The notes under the pieces are model-generated. The model was not told the DNA's origin, made no database searches, and saw nothing but the letters and a program-made list of their open reading frames with translations. Positions 42,923-51,062 of a stretch of DNA of 64,000 nt are shown one piece after another (positions within the stretch are counted from its first letter, which is position 1; the number at the start of each line of letters is the position of its first letter). The stretch is from Bacteroidales bacterium UBA5536 (GTDB lineage Bacteria > Bacteroidota > Bacteroidia > Bacteroidales > F082): the NCBI GenBank assembly GCA_002426795.1, contig DINQ01000008.1, positions 248,001-312,000 on the forward strand. The letters are read 5' to 3'. The position numbers were made by a program, and so were the translations under genes.

Positions 42923-43240
42923 ATGAATCAGTTACAAAAACCTACTAACGGACATTCGAAAATAGAAAAAGGAAACTTTGGTGATAAAAAAATTGAGTTT
43001 CCGGTGCACTACGAAATGAAAATCGTTGTTGCTTTTGAGAAAACCATTGAACACATCAAGTTATCCATTATTGAAATTTGCAACAGGATGAAAGTTACGC
43101 ATGAATTTATCAGCGAGAAGATCAGTTCAAAGCAAAACTATATTAGTTTCACCTTAGCTGTATCGCTTGAAAATCAGCAACAAATGAACAATTTTTATGA
43201 AGAACTCCGGAAACTTCCCGGACTTAAAATGGCCATCTGA
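42923..43240 (+). CDS. DUF493 family protein
   Basis: This 105-aa protein has a compact alpha/beta C-terminal domain (about 28-105) resembling the DUF493/YbeD ferredoxin-like fold: FPVHYEMKIVVAFEKT, YISFTLAVSLENQQQMNNFYEEL and KLPGLKMAI at the end. Its N-terminus is polar and short. YbeD-like proteins are thought to bind small ligands or regulate partner enzymes, but no role is established. It lies 3 bp after the LpxR-like gene, and its TGA overlaps the crcB ATG by one base. Confidence 0.75.
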   Translation: MNQLQKPTNGHSKIEKGNFGDKKIEFPVHYEMKIVVAFEKTIEHIKLSIIEICNRMKVTHEFISEKISSKQNYISFTLAVSLENQQQMNNFYEELRKLPGLKMAI

Positions 43241-43626
43241 TGCAACAACCATTCAGACAAATATTAATGTTGATTGCCGGAGGTAGTACGGGTACCATAC
43301 TTCGGTATCTGGTTTACCTGTTTGCCGATCGGCATCTCAACCACAATATGCCATGGGGAACACTGATCGTTAACCTGTTAGGTGCATTTGTGATTGGTGT
43401 TTTATGGAGTACTTTTGAAAGGTCTGCCATCCCTCCTGCCCTCAGGGTTTTTTTGTTTATTGGAATCCTTGGCAGTTTTACCACTTTTTCCACTTTCGCC
43501 TTCGAAAGTTTCGTTTATCTCAATCAGGGTCAATTCAGGATGCTTTTAATCAATATTGTGGCCAACAATTTGGGTGGTTTACTGTTATGTACCGGAGGTT
43601 ATTATCTGGCTAAACTTATTGTGTAA
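43240..43626 (+). CDS. crcB: Fluoride efflux channel CrcB/Fluc
   Basis: This 128-aa protein has four membrane helices and the Fluc signatures GGSTGTILRY, WGTLIVNLLGAFVIG and GILGSFTTFSTFAFE, which hold the polar track and the conserved Asn/Phe/Ser-Thr residues. It exports fluoride as a dual-topology homodimer. No fluoride riboswitch is seen, and the gene is buried in an operon: its start overlaps the DUF493 stop and the next gene starts 3 bp after its end. Constitutive low-level expression is inferred. Confidence 0.93.
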   Translation: MQQPFRQILMLIAGGSTGTILRYLVYLFADRHLNHNMPWGTLIVNLLGAFVIGVLWSTFERSAIPPALRVFLFIGILGSFTTFSTFAFESFVYLNQGQFRMLLINIVANNLGGLLLCTGGYYLAKLIV

Positions 43627-43629
43627 TAG

Positions 43630-44199
43630 ATGCACGAACTTGAACCATTTTACAGCTGGCGCGACATCTATATAGCTGCCGAAGATCGTCACTCTCCGTT
43701 TTTTGGTCGGGAGTATAGCGAAATCTATTTTCGAAATGCTGTTTATAATTACATCATACATCCACAATGGGATGAGTTTGGCTCTGCAACGCTTTACTTA
43801 AAGATTTTGCAATGCGATTATGAGCAGAAATACGTTGTGATTGAGCTTATTGGCGAATGGAATGACTTGCTTTACAACGATATCATGTTCCTGTATAGAA
43901 ATGTTGTTGAGGAGCTTTTGGACGCAGGAATAATCTACTTCGTGCTGATTGGGGAGAATATTTTGAATTTTCATGCCGACGGAGACGATTACTACCAGGA
44001 ATGGTTTGACAATATCGAAGATGGCTGGATTGTATGCCTCAATTTCAGGGAGCACCTTATTGATGAGTTTGTCAGAGCCAGACTGGACTATTACCTGGCT
44101 TTCGGCGGCAAATTCAACACGTTCAACTGGCGTGGACTGCAGCCCGACCAGTTATTCGATAAAATCAACCAACTTGTTCAAAAAAGATTAACTCCATGA
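43630..44199 (+). CDS. Conserved hypothetical protein, acidic and aromatic-rich
   Basis: This 189-aa protein has no family I recognise. It is rich in Tyr, Trp, Asp and Glu, with no signal peptide and no clear membrane helix. Blocks that look conserved are FYSWRDIYIAAEDRHSPFFG near the start, the central VVIELIGEWNDLLYND and a C-terminal LDYYLAFGGKFNTFNWRGL. The pattern suggests a small cytosolic alpha/beta domain. It starts 3 bp after crcB and overlaps the acylphosphatase start by 4 bp, so it is translationally coupled to both. That could imply a role linked to acyl phosphates or ion stress, but nothing in the sequence proves it. Confidence 0.75.
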   Translation: MHELEPFYSWRDIYIAAEDRHSPFFGREYSEIYFRNAVYNYIIHPQWDEFGSATLYLKILQCDYEQKYVVIELIGEWNDLLYNDIMFLYRNVVEELLDAGIIYFVLIGENILNFHADGDDYYQEWFDNIEDGWIVCLNFREHLIDEFVRARLDYYLAFGGKFNTFNWRGLQPDQLFDKINQLVQKRLTP

Positions 44200-44465
44200 A
44201 AAAAGCATGCGTTATCGAAGTTTTTGGGCACGTGCAGGGTGTTGGATTCAGGTATTACACCGTGCAAAAAGCAACCGAATTATCCATTGCCGGTTTCGTA
44301 AAAAATAAACCTAATGGCAGCGTTTACATTGAAGCCGAAGGAGAAGAATGGCAACTTAAAGAGTTTGTCGATTGGTGCAAATTGGGGCCTCAGTGGGCAC
44401 GTGTACAGGACATCAATTATTACGACATCCCCTTAATGGGCTTTAAAGACTTTATTACCAAATAA
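44196..44465 (+). CDS. acyP: Acylphosphatase
   Basis: This 89-aa enzyme hydrolyses acyl phosphates such as carbamoyl phosphate and 1,3-bisphosphoglycerate. The signature GHVQGVGFR provides the catalytic R19, and GFVKNKPNGSVYIEAEG provides N37. Length and motifs are standard. Its ATG overlaps the stop of the 189-aa unknown gene (ATGA). The C-terminus is slightly atypical but complete. Confidence 0.95.
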   Translation: MKKACVIEVFGHVQGVGFRYYTVQKATELSIAGFVKNKPNGSVYIEAEGEEWQLKEFVDWCKLGPQWARVQDINYYDIPLMGFKDFITK

Positions 44466-44498
44466 TTAATCTACTTTTCAGACTAACAATTTCACTTT

Positions 44499-45227
44499 AT
44501 GAAACCACTTAAAATCACTTTATTTTTTTTGACCATTATGATTGCTTCGCAAACTACTGCACAAAACTTTGAACGGATTGCCACCAACAATGGCGACCTC
44601 GAGTTGTTTAAAGTTGGACACGCCAGCCTCATTTTTAAATACCATGGCAAAGTCATTCATGTTGATCCCTGGTCAAAACTGGCCAATTACGACACTTTGC
44701 CAAAAGCAGATTTGATTGTGATTACACACCATCACATGGACCATTTAGATGATCTGGCGATTTCTGCCATTACAAAAGAAAACACAAGCATAATCTGGTC
44801 AGCTATTTGTGATACCATGGTTGAGTTCGATGGAAAAAAAACAGTGCTTGCCAATGGGCAATCGACAGAATTTGAGGGAGTTAAAATTGATGCTGTACCC
44901 GCTTACAATCTTGTCCACAAGCGAAAAAATGGCGAATTTTTCCATCCCAAAGGAGACGGAAATGGCTACATCTTCACTTTTGGTGACAAACGCGTTTACG
45001 TGGCCGGAGATACTGAAGACATACCTGAAATGGCCAATTTGGGTGAAATTGAAGTCGCCTTTTTGCCAATGAATCTACCCTACACCATGACACCTGAAAT
45101 GGCGGCTCATGCTGCAAAAATGGTTCATCCAAATATTCTATATCCTTATCACTACGGAGATACCAACACACAGTTGCTGGTCGATTTGTTGAAGAATAAT
45201 AAGGAGATAGAACTGCGTATCAGATAG
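44499..45227 (+). CDS. Exported UlaG-like metallo-beta-lactamase fold hydrolase
   Basis: This 242-aa protein has a signal peptide (about 1-21, ending TTAQN) and the MBL-fold metal motif HHHMDH (H77, H79, D81, H82). Further ligands are a DTED-type segment in YVAGDTEDIP and the C-terminal HYGDTN. The family (Lactamase_B_2/UlaG-like) hydrolyses phosphoesters or lactones; the export signal places this one in the periplasm. Its stop overlaps the stop of the convergent mnmD gene. The substrate is unknown. Confidence 0.86.
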   Translation: MKPLKITLFFLTIMIASQTTAQNFERIATNNGDLELFKVGHASLIFKYHGKVIHVDPWSKLANYDTLPKADLIVITHHHMDHLDDLAISAITKENTSIIWSAICDTMVEFDGKKTVLANGQSTEFEGVKIDAVPAYNLVHKRKNGEFFHPKGDGNGYIFTFGDKRVYVAGDTEDIPEMANLGEIEVAFLPMNLPYTMTPEMAAHAAKMVHPNILYPYHYGDTNTQLLVDLLKNNKEIELRIR

Positions 45228-45903
45228 GATTTTCTTTGGTCGCAAAGAGCATATGCCTTTTTCCCGGAGGACCAGGCAGGCGTTTCACCCGGAATCCCGC
45301 TTCGCGTAAGGCTCGTTTAACCAGACCGCTTGCACTGTAAGTAACAAGTATTCCTTTGTTTTCCAGTCCTTTATAAATCTTTTCAAAGATGGACGTCGTC
45401 CATAATTCAGCCTGTGAACTGGGACTAAAAGCATCGAAATATACCAGATTGTATGCCAATAATGCAGGATTATAGTTACGAAAGTCAACTGGTAACTTCC
45501 TGATGCTAAAATGAGTATCGATCTGTACAAAGGAGTTCCAGTCGCAATCGTGCATACGCAAAAATATAGTTTCGAGGTCAGACAGCGGCTCTGTCTGCCA
45601 AAAATTCAATTGTCGAATTTCGTATTCATTAAGCGGAAATACCTCGAGAGTTGTGTACTCACAAAGTACATCCAGTTTTTGCAGATGTTGAAAAGTCAAT
45701 AGCGTGTTCAAGCCTGTCCCAAATCCATATTCCAGCACCTTCAGCTTTTGATGTCGGAGCATAGCCGGCTTGAGTCCATTTTCAATAAATACATGCATTG
45801 ACTCAGTAATAGCACCATTCATCGAGTGATAATGCTCTCCTGATACGGAATCGAAAAGCGTTGTTGAGCCATCGGCAGTTACAATTGTTTTTCTCTTAAT
45901 CAT
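45220..45903 (-). CDS. mnmD: tRNA 5-methylaminomethyl-2-thiouridine methyltransferase domain protein (MnmD)
   Basis: This 227-aa stand-alone MnmC N-terminal-type (DUF752) methyltransferase has motif I in LEYGFGTGLNTLL, the family signature YFDAFSPSSQAELW, and a C-terminal RLPGPPGKRHMLFA. It should convert nm5s2U to mnm5s2U at the tRNA wobble position using SAM. The FAD-dependent MnmC oxidase half is absent, which is the normal MnmD arrangement. The start is ATG at 45903, since the longer frame begins with TTG. That start lies 8 bp inside the end of the upstream lipoprotein gene. Confidence 0.9.
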   Translation of the reverse strand: MIKRKTIVTADGSTTLFDSVSGEHYHSMNGAITESMHVFIENGLKPAMLRHQKLKVLEYGFGTGLNTLLTFQHLQKLDVLCEYTTLEVFPLNEYEIRQLNFWQTEPLSDLETIFLRMHDCDWNSFVQIDTHFSIRKLPVDFRNYNPALLAYNLVYFDAFSPSSQAELWTTSIFEKIYKGLENKGILVTYSASGLVKRALREAGFRVKRLPGPPGKRHMLFATKENPI

Positions 45904-47188
45904 GTTGCGATGCAATGAGTGTTAAACCACCAACATTTTCATGCAGATACAAATACTCTCCGTTCAAGTATAACTGATTTCCATCCAAAATGGCCAAATC
46001 TTCATCTGTAGCACTTTTCCGGATAACTGTCTTAATTTCTTGTCCGGCATAGATGAAATTATGCTCCAATGTTTGCGCATCAAAAACCAGCACCTGCTGC
46101 GAGTCGTAAAGTGCAAAAAGTGTACTACCAGTATAGACTGCCTCTTTTGGGATGAACGATGGAATTTGTGCCACTGTCTGCATGCGTTCATTTTCAGGAT
46201 CGAAAGTTGAAATGATTGTTTTATCTCCTGCAGTGTCAAAGAGAATCAACTTCTGCAAAACTTTGCAATATTGAAGATCAATATTTGGATAGTCCAAAAA
46301 AAATCGCTTGTAAAAAACACCTGAAGCCCTGTAATACAGCAGCAGTTCTGTTCTTTCCATCTGCAAATCCCGTACCGATGCATAAAGGTAATTCTGATCA
46401 GAACAAATCGCTGTAATTCTGTATTTTGCATCAACTGAAACACTAATGATTGTGTTTCCTGTTCTTGCATGAACCAATAAAATTTGTCCATTTCTGTCCG
46501 CATACATCAATTCGTCTTCCATAAGATAGATATCGTCAATTACCGGCACCGGAAAAGAGATGTCTTTCGCCCAAAGAAATTCATCCTGACCTGGGATATA
46601 AGCCTGTATTTGAGGAGGATACGTACTACTAAAGAAATATTCCGTTTTATTCCACTGGCCAATAAGATTTTCAATATCCGAAGGAATGGTATTGATCAGT
46701 AAGCTTACCGAATCTAAAATATTATACGACCAAAAAAATGTGTTCTGGTTTGAGAATGTTGTATAAATATATTCATTTACAAAGCTTTGTGTTCTTCCTA
46801 TTCTAATCTTAAGGTATTTGTTCTTCAGGTTAAATCCATCAGAAGCCTGCAGTTGAATCAAACAGTCGAGGATATCGTTTTGTGATTCTCCAAAAATAGC
46901 ATCTGAGATTTTCATTTTGATATGCAGCAAACTGTCAGGTTGATGAATTTCAAGATAAACTGGTTGGATCAACGGAATCAGATCTGTATTGACAAGTCCA
47001 ACCCTTACATTTTCAATGTTTAAGTTATCAGTTAAACGTGCTGAAATGTCAAGTGTTGAAGTTAAGTTTATCAATTCATTTTCAGCTGGATATAAAATCT
47101 CTATCACTGGATCTTCGGTGTCGGTTTGCTTATCGCACGAAGTCAGCAGCCAAAAAAAAATGAAAAAACCAAGCCAACGCATTTGCAT
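45896..47188 (-). CDS. Lipoprotein with Ig-like N-terminus and beta-propeller-like repeats
   Basis: This protein of about 430 aa has a lipobox (LLTSC) near residue 19, followed by a segment typical of Ig/PKD-like folds (PVIEILYPAENELINLTST, about 28-125). The remainder (about 150-430) consists of repeated four-strand-like blocks: DEFLWAKDISFPVPVIDDIY, LMYADRNGQILLVHARTG, LYASVRDL, TLFALYDSQQVLVFDAQT and LAILDGNQLYLNGEYLY. This is a pattern of WD40/NHL-like propellers, but no family name can be given. It probably sits at the outer membrane and may bind a ligand or partner protein. Its end overlaps the mnmD start by 8 bp. Divergent transcription with the exonuclease gene leaves a 68-bp gap. Confidence 0.72.
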   Translation of the reverse strand: MQMRWLGFFIFFWLLTSCDKQTDTEDPVIEILYPAENELINLTSTLDISARLTDNLNIENVRVGLVNTDLIPLIQPVYLEIHQPDSLLHIKMKISDAIFGESQNDILDCLIQLQASDGFNLKNKYLKIRIGRTQSFVNEYIYTTFSNQNTFFWSYNILDSVSLLINTIPSDIENLIGQWNKTEYFFSSTYPPQIQAYIPGQDEFLWAKDISFPVPVIDDIYLMEDELMYADRNGQILLVHARTGNTIISVSVDAKYRITAICSDQNYLYASVRDLQMERTELLLYYRASGVFYKRFFLDYPNIDLQYCKVLQKLILFDTAGDKTIISTFDPENERMQTVAQIPSFIPKEAVYTGSTLFALYDSQQVLVFDAQTLEHNFIYAGQEIKTVIRKSATDEDLAILDGNQLYLNGEYLYLHENVGGLTLIASQHD

Positions 47189-47205
47189 AGCCAATCAAGG
47201 GTGTT

Positions 47206-47213
47206 TAACTTTG
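47206..47213 (+). promoter_or_regulatory. -7 box TAACTTTG upstream of the exonuclease gene
   Basis: This matches TAnnTTTG, 43 bp before the ATG at 47257, in the short divergent gap. It is the likely promoter of the two-gene nuclease module. Confidence 0.5.
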
Positions 47214-47256
47214 GCTAAATTAACGAAAAACAAATTCTTGTTAAGCACCTATCAAT

Positions 47257-47967
47257 ATGCTGTACAATCTTCAATTTTCACAGGTTCTCTTTCTTGATAT
47301 TGAGACAGTTCCTGCTGTTGAATCCTATGAAATGCTTTCTGAACGAATGAAAAAGCTGTGGGACAAAAAATCAAAAACCCTTAAAAACGAGGAAAAGCAA
47401 GATCCGGAATCCTTGTATGCACGAGCAGGGATTTATGCGGAATTCGGGAAAATCATTGTGATTTCTGTAGGTTTTTTGAATGGCAATGAGTTTCGCCTCA
47501 AATCCTTTTACGGAGATGACGAAAAACTGATTTTAGAGGAATTCGCAGATTTGCTTAACCGCTATTACAATCAGAGCGACAGCTTGTTATGCGCACACAA
47601 TGGCAAAGAATTTGACTTCCCCTATATTGCCAGGCGCATGCTCATTCATGGCATTGAGTTGCCAATGATTTTGCAACTTGCCGGCAAAAAACCATGGGAA
47701 ATCAGGCATATCGACACCATGGAATTATGGAAATTTGGCGATTACAAAAATTACACTTCTCTTGATTTGTTGACGGCAATTTTCAATATACCCACACCTA
47801 AGGACGACATTGATGGCAGTATGGTTGGCGATATTTATTACCGTGAACACGATCTTGAACGCATTCGAACCTATTGCCAAAAAGACGTATTGGCCATTGC
47901 ACAGCTTATGCGGCGCTACCTGAATCTACCACTCATCAGTGATGAACAAATTGTAGTTACCGGCTAA
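47257..47967 (+). CDS. DEDDy 3'-5' exonuclease (PolB-exonuclease-like, DNA_pol_B_exo2)
   Basis: This 236-aa protein is a stand-alone exonuclease domain. The DEDDy residues are all visible: D14 and E16 in FLDIETVP (exo I), D120 in AHNGKEFDFPYI (exo II), and Y206 and D210 in YCQKDV (exo III). It should degrade single-stranded DNA, or possibly RNA, 3' to 5' using two metal ions. This predicted family is related to the proofreading domain of family B polymerases, but no polymerase domain is attached. It is followed after 23 bp by a Cas4-like nuclease gene on the same strand, which suggests a joint role in DNA end processing or repair. Confidence 0.87.
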   Translation: MLYNLQFSQVLFLDIETVPAVESYEMLSERMKKLWDKKSKTLKNEEKQDPESLYARAGIYAEFGKIIVISVGFLNGNEFRLKSFYGDDEKLILEEFADLLNRYYNQSDSLLCAHNGKEFDFPYIARRMLIHGIELPMILQLAGKKPWEIRHIDTMELWKFGDYKNYTSLDLLTAIFNIPTPKDDIDGSMVGDIYYREHDLERIRTYCQKDVLAIAQLMRRYLNLPLISDEQIVVTG

Positions 47968-47990
47968 TTTCGTACGCCAAATTCAAAAAA

Positions 47991-49406
47991 ATGGGAAAAC
48001 ACCTACTCTCCAAATCGACATTCATTCGTGGAATGCAATGCCAAAAATCTCTTTATCTTCATAAAAAAAGACCATTTCTACGCGATAAAATTTCACCTGA
48101 ACAATTGGCAAAATTCAAAAGAGGAACGGATGTGGGTGTGTTGGCGCGGGACCTTTTTCCGGGCGGTGTTGATATGAGTCCAAAATCGCCAGCGCAATAC
48201 CAACAAAAAAGAGAAGAAACAGCTGCTGCCTTGAGCGATCCAACCATTCAGGTGATTTATGAAGCTGTTGTTCAGTATGATGACGTGCTCATTATGCTCG
48301 ACATTCTTATGCGGGATGGTGATAAATGGAAAGCCATCGAAGTTAAAAGTTCCTTGAAAATCTCATCCACCTATCTCCAGGATGCAGCACTTCAATATTA
48401 TGTTTTGAAAAATGCTGGTATCGACATGTCCGATTTTAGTTTGATGTTTGTCAATTCAGATTACCTCTTAGACGAAAAGCTTGAACTTGATCAACTATTT
48501 ATAATCCAGTCGGTTATCGGACATACAGAAACTCATCTCGAGGATACTGCCAAAAAAATCGCCTTATGCAAACAAACACTCAATCTACAAAAATCTCCTG
48601 AAATTGACATTGGCCTACAATGTAATGAGCCTTATCCTTGCGATTTTAAAGGTCATTGTTGGAAATCAGTTCCAGCTGATGCTGTGCTGTATACCACAGC
48701 AACCGATGAAGAAACACGCTTTTTGATGTTTCATGAAATGGAATCAAAATCAGCAACTTGCAGTAATAATTCATTAAATGAACGCATTGAACATCAGATT
48801 AATGCACTGAAAAATGGTTCTTTTTTAATTGACAAGAAAAATCTGCCTACAAAACTTGAAGGAATCAATTTCGAGAAAGCAATATTTGTCAAGGCACTTT
48901 ATTACAAACCAGCAGTGCCTGTGTTGAACCAAACCAAACCATACCAGCCTATTCCATTGGCGCTGGCCCTCAGTTACTTTGAAAACAACAGCTGGAAAAC
49001 TTCCTCGATGCATTGTGCGAACGACTTGTCCGATTGGAAAAAAGTGGTGCTTTTTGCAGCTAGATTTCTACAAGAGGAGAAGACAATCTTTGTTTACGGC
49101 GATTCTGATTTATGTGATATAATCAGTTCGGTCGTTCAGCGTCCAAAACCAGAAGAACGCTTACTTGATTTAGAAAAATTGTTGCATGATCTTGATTTTT
49201 TCTATGGAAATCCCAGCGGACTTAACCCTTTTGATTTGGCTGTTTCCGCTTTCCTGCCGGAAGAAAAACTTCCTAAAAATGAGGTTTGGCTTATAAAAGA
49301 TTTGCTCGAATCTGGCACTGAAAAGTCATCGAATGTGCTAAAACATTTGGAAAAATATCCTCAACTGATGCTTGCTATGATGAAAAAACTCTTCGACATG
49401 GCTTAG
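47991..49406 (+). CDS. Cas4/RecB-like PD-(D/E)XK protein with Fe-S cysteines (DUF2779-like)
   Basis: This 471-aa protein begins LLSKSTFIRGMQCQKSLYLH, like DUF2779/Cas4 proteins. A PD-(D/E)XK core has D104 (IMLDIL), E117 and K119 (AIEVKSS), then the RecB-type Q135 region (AALQYYVL). Cysteines C17, C211, C217 and C223 match the pattern of a [4Fe-4S] cluster in Cas4/AddB-type nucleases. The C-terminal half (about 295-380) recalls the DUF2779 exonuclease domain (VPVLNQTKPYQPIPLALAL). However, the position where I recall an acidic DFET motif reads FVKALYY, so that domain looks catalytically dead. It follows the DEDDy exonuclease gene by 23 bp, which may supply the missing activity in trans. No CRISPR genes are nearby. 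Confidence 0.78.
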   Translation: MGKHLLSKSTFIRGMQCQKSLYLHKKRPFLRDKISPEQLAKFKRGTDVGVLARDLFPGGVDMSPKSPAQYQQKREETAAALSDPTIQVIYEAVVQYDDVLIMLDILMRDGDKWKAIEVKSSLKISSTYLQDAALQYYVLKNAGIDMSDFSLMFVNSDYLLDEKLELDQLFIIQSVIGHTETHLEDTAKKIALCKQTLNLQKSPEIDIGLQCNEPYPCDFKGHCWKSVPADAVLYTTATDEETRFLMFHEMESKSATCSNNSLNERIEHQINALKNGSFLIDKKNLPTKLEGINFEKAIFVKALYYKPAVPVLNQTKPYQPIPLALALSYFENNSWKTSSMHCANDLSDWKKVVLFAARFLQEEKTIFVYGDSDLCDIISSVVQRPKPEERLLDLEKLLHDLDFFYGNPSGLNPFDLAVSAFLPEEKLPKNEVWLIKDLLESGTEKSSNVLKHLEKYPQLMLAMMKKLFDMA

Positions 49407-49513
49407 ATATTGTCCATCTGTGGCTGCGTTTTCATTATCAGAGGCATACCTTTCAATGTGCTTAACTGACATAAAAAGATATTAACAAGGTGGTTCATAA
49501 CTCGTCGAATTTG

Positions 49514-49521
49514 TATTTTTG
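49514..49521 (+). promoter_or_regulatory. -7 box TATTTTTG immediately upstream of dnaB
   Basis: This matches TAnnTTTG, only 4 bp before the ATG at 49526. Transcription would start at or within a few bases of the ATG, so the mRNA may be leaderless or translation may begin further in. Confidence 0.45.
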
Positions 49522-49525
49522 AACA

Positions 49526-51052
49526 ATGAACCGAACCACTAAAAAATCCACTCTTATTGGCCAAAACTCAAGTGACCAACTAAAGGAACTTTTATTACAG
49601 CATGGCAGAATACCGCCACAAGCAATTGATCTTGAAGAAGTTGTGCTTGGAGCAATGATGCTTGAAAAAGAAGCAGTAAACGCCATCATTGATATTATGC
49701 GCCCGGAAGCTTTTTACAAAGAGGCGCATCAAAAAATTTTTGAGGCCATTCACAACCTATTTTCGAAATCGCAGCCCATTGATATCCTCACTGTTACAAA
49801 TGAGCTAAAAAGTATGGGTGAACTCGAAATAGTGGGAGGCCCCTATTATATTTCGCAGTTGACAAACAGGGTTGTTTCTGCAGCCAACATTGAGTTTCAC
49901 GCACGCATCATTTTGCAAAAATATATTCAGCGCGAGTTGATTATGATCTCGTCCGACATTATCAAAGACGCCTACGAAGACACAACGGATGTTTTTGACC
50001 TGCTCGACAAGGCTGAAAGTGGTTTATTCTCACTCAGCGAGAGCAACCTGAGAAGAAGCTTTAGCACCATGCCCGATCTGGTGAAACAGGCTATTCTAGA
50101 CATTGAAAACGCAAAAAACAGCGATAACAGTCTTCGTGGTGTTCCATCTGGTTATACCGAACTCGATCGAATCACACAAGGCTGGCAAAAATCTGATTTA
50201 ATCATTCTTGCAGCTCGTCCAAGTATGGGTAAAACTGCGCTGGCCCTCAACCTGGCACGCAATGCGGCTGTTGAATTTAACAAGCCTGTGGCGTTCTTTT
50301 CGCTCGAAATGTCATCTGTTCAGCTTGTTACGCGTCTGATATCCAGTGAAACCTATTTGCCTGCCGAGAAACTCCGCAAAGGCGATCTGGCAGAATATGA
50401 GTGGCAACAGCTGAATACCAAAATTGCACCACTTGTCAATGCTAAAATGTTTATCGATGATACGCCGCAGCTTTCCATTTTTGAATTGAGGGCCAAATGT
50501 CGTCGCTTGAAACAACAATTCGACATCCAAATGGTCTTTATCGATTACCTGCAATTGATGACCAGCGGCGGCGACAATAAAGGAAACAGGGAACAGGAAA
50601 TCAGTAATATTTCAAGATCTTTGAAAAGCCTTGCGAAAGAACTCGATATTCCCGTTTTAGCACTGTCGCAGTTGAGTCGTAACGTGGAAAGCCGTCCCGG
50701 ATCGAAGAAACCAATCCTTTCCGACTTGCGTGAATCAGGCGCAATTGAACAGGATGCCGATATGGTTATCTTTATCTACCGTCCTGAATATTACGGCATT
50801 AATGATGATGGTGAAGGAAACTCGGTGCAAGGATTAGCTGTGGTAAACATCGCAAAGCACCGAAATGGTAAGCTCGGCGACGTCAACCTCAGGTTTGTTG
50901 GCCAGTTTGCACGCTTCGAAGAACCCGAAAATTATCAGCAAAACATCCAGGAACTGACTCCCAACACAGGCTTTGAACTGCCCACACGCACCATCAGTTC
51001 GCGCATGAATGACGACACAGATCCAATGATAGATGATTCAGAACCCTTTTAA
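49526..51052 (+). CDS. dnaB: Replicative DNA helicase
   Basis: This 508-aa hexameric helicase unwinds DNA at the replication fork. The N-terminal DnaB domain spans about 35-140 (PPQAIDLEEVVLGAMMLEKE). A linker leads to the RecA-like core, with Walker A in ARPSMGKTALALN (about 231-243), Walker B in MVFIDYLQLM, and the motif VLALSQLSRNVE followed by RESGAIEQDADMVIFIYRPEYY. No intein interrupts the usual insertion sites. The C-terminal tail is acidic (about 480-508). No other replication genes are nearby. Its end overlaps a longer reading frame of the next gene, but the likely start of that gene is 10 bp downstream. Confidence 0.97.
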   Translation: MNRTTKKSTLIGQNSSDQLKELLLQHGRIPPQAIDLEEVVLGAMMLEKEAVNAIIDIMRPEAFYKEAHQKIFEAIHNLFSKSQPIDILTVTNELKSMGELEIVGGPYYISQLTNRVVSAANIEFHARIILQKYIQRELIMISSDIIKDAYEDTTDVFDLLDKAESGLFSLSESNLRRSFSTMPDLVKQAILDIENAKNSDNSLRGVPSGYTELDRITQGWQKSDLIILAARPSMGKTALALNLARNAAVEFNKPVAFFSLEMSSVQLVTRLISSETYLPAEKLRKGDLAEYEWQQLNTKIAPLVNAKMFIDDTPQLSIFELRAKCRRLKQQFDIQMVFIDYLQLMTSGGDNKGNREQEISNISRSLKSLAKELDIPVLALSQLSRNVESRPGSKKPILSDLRESGAIEQDADMVIFIYRPEYYGINDDGEGNSVQGLAVVNIAKHRNGKLGDVNLRFVGQFARFEEPENYQQNIQELTPNTGFELPTRTISSRMNDDTDPMIDDSEPF

Positions 51053-51062
51053 ACAAATAATT

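Noticed and set aside
42923..43240. A fluoride riboswitch controlling crcB
   Set aside because: The bases before crcB are the coding sequence of the DUF493 gene, with no pseudoknot-like riboswitch core.
47991..49406. Possible Cas4 of a CRISPR adaptation module
   Set aside because: No cas1, cas2 or direct-repeat array is present in the window, and the overall sequence fits DUF2779-like proteins better.
49526..51052. Intein or mobile insertion in dnaB
   Set aside because: The helicase motifs are continuous, and the length of 508 residues is normal for the family.
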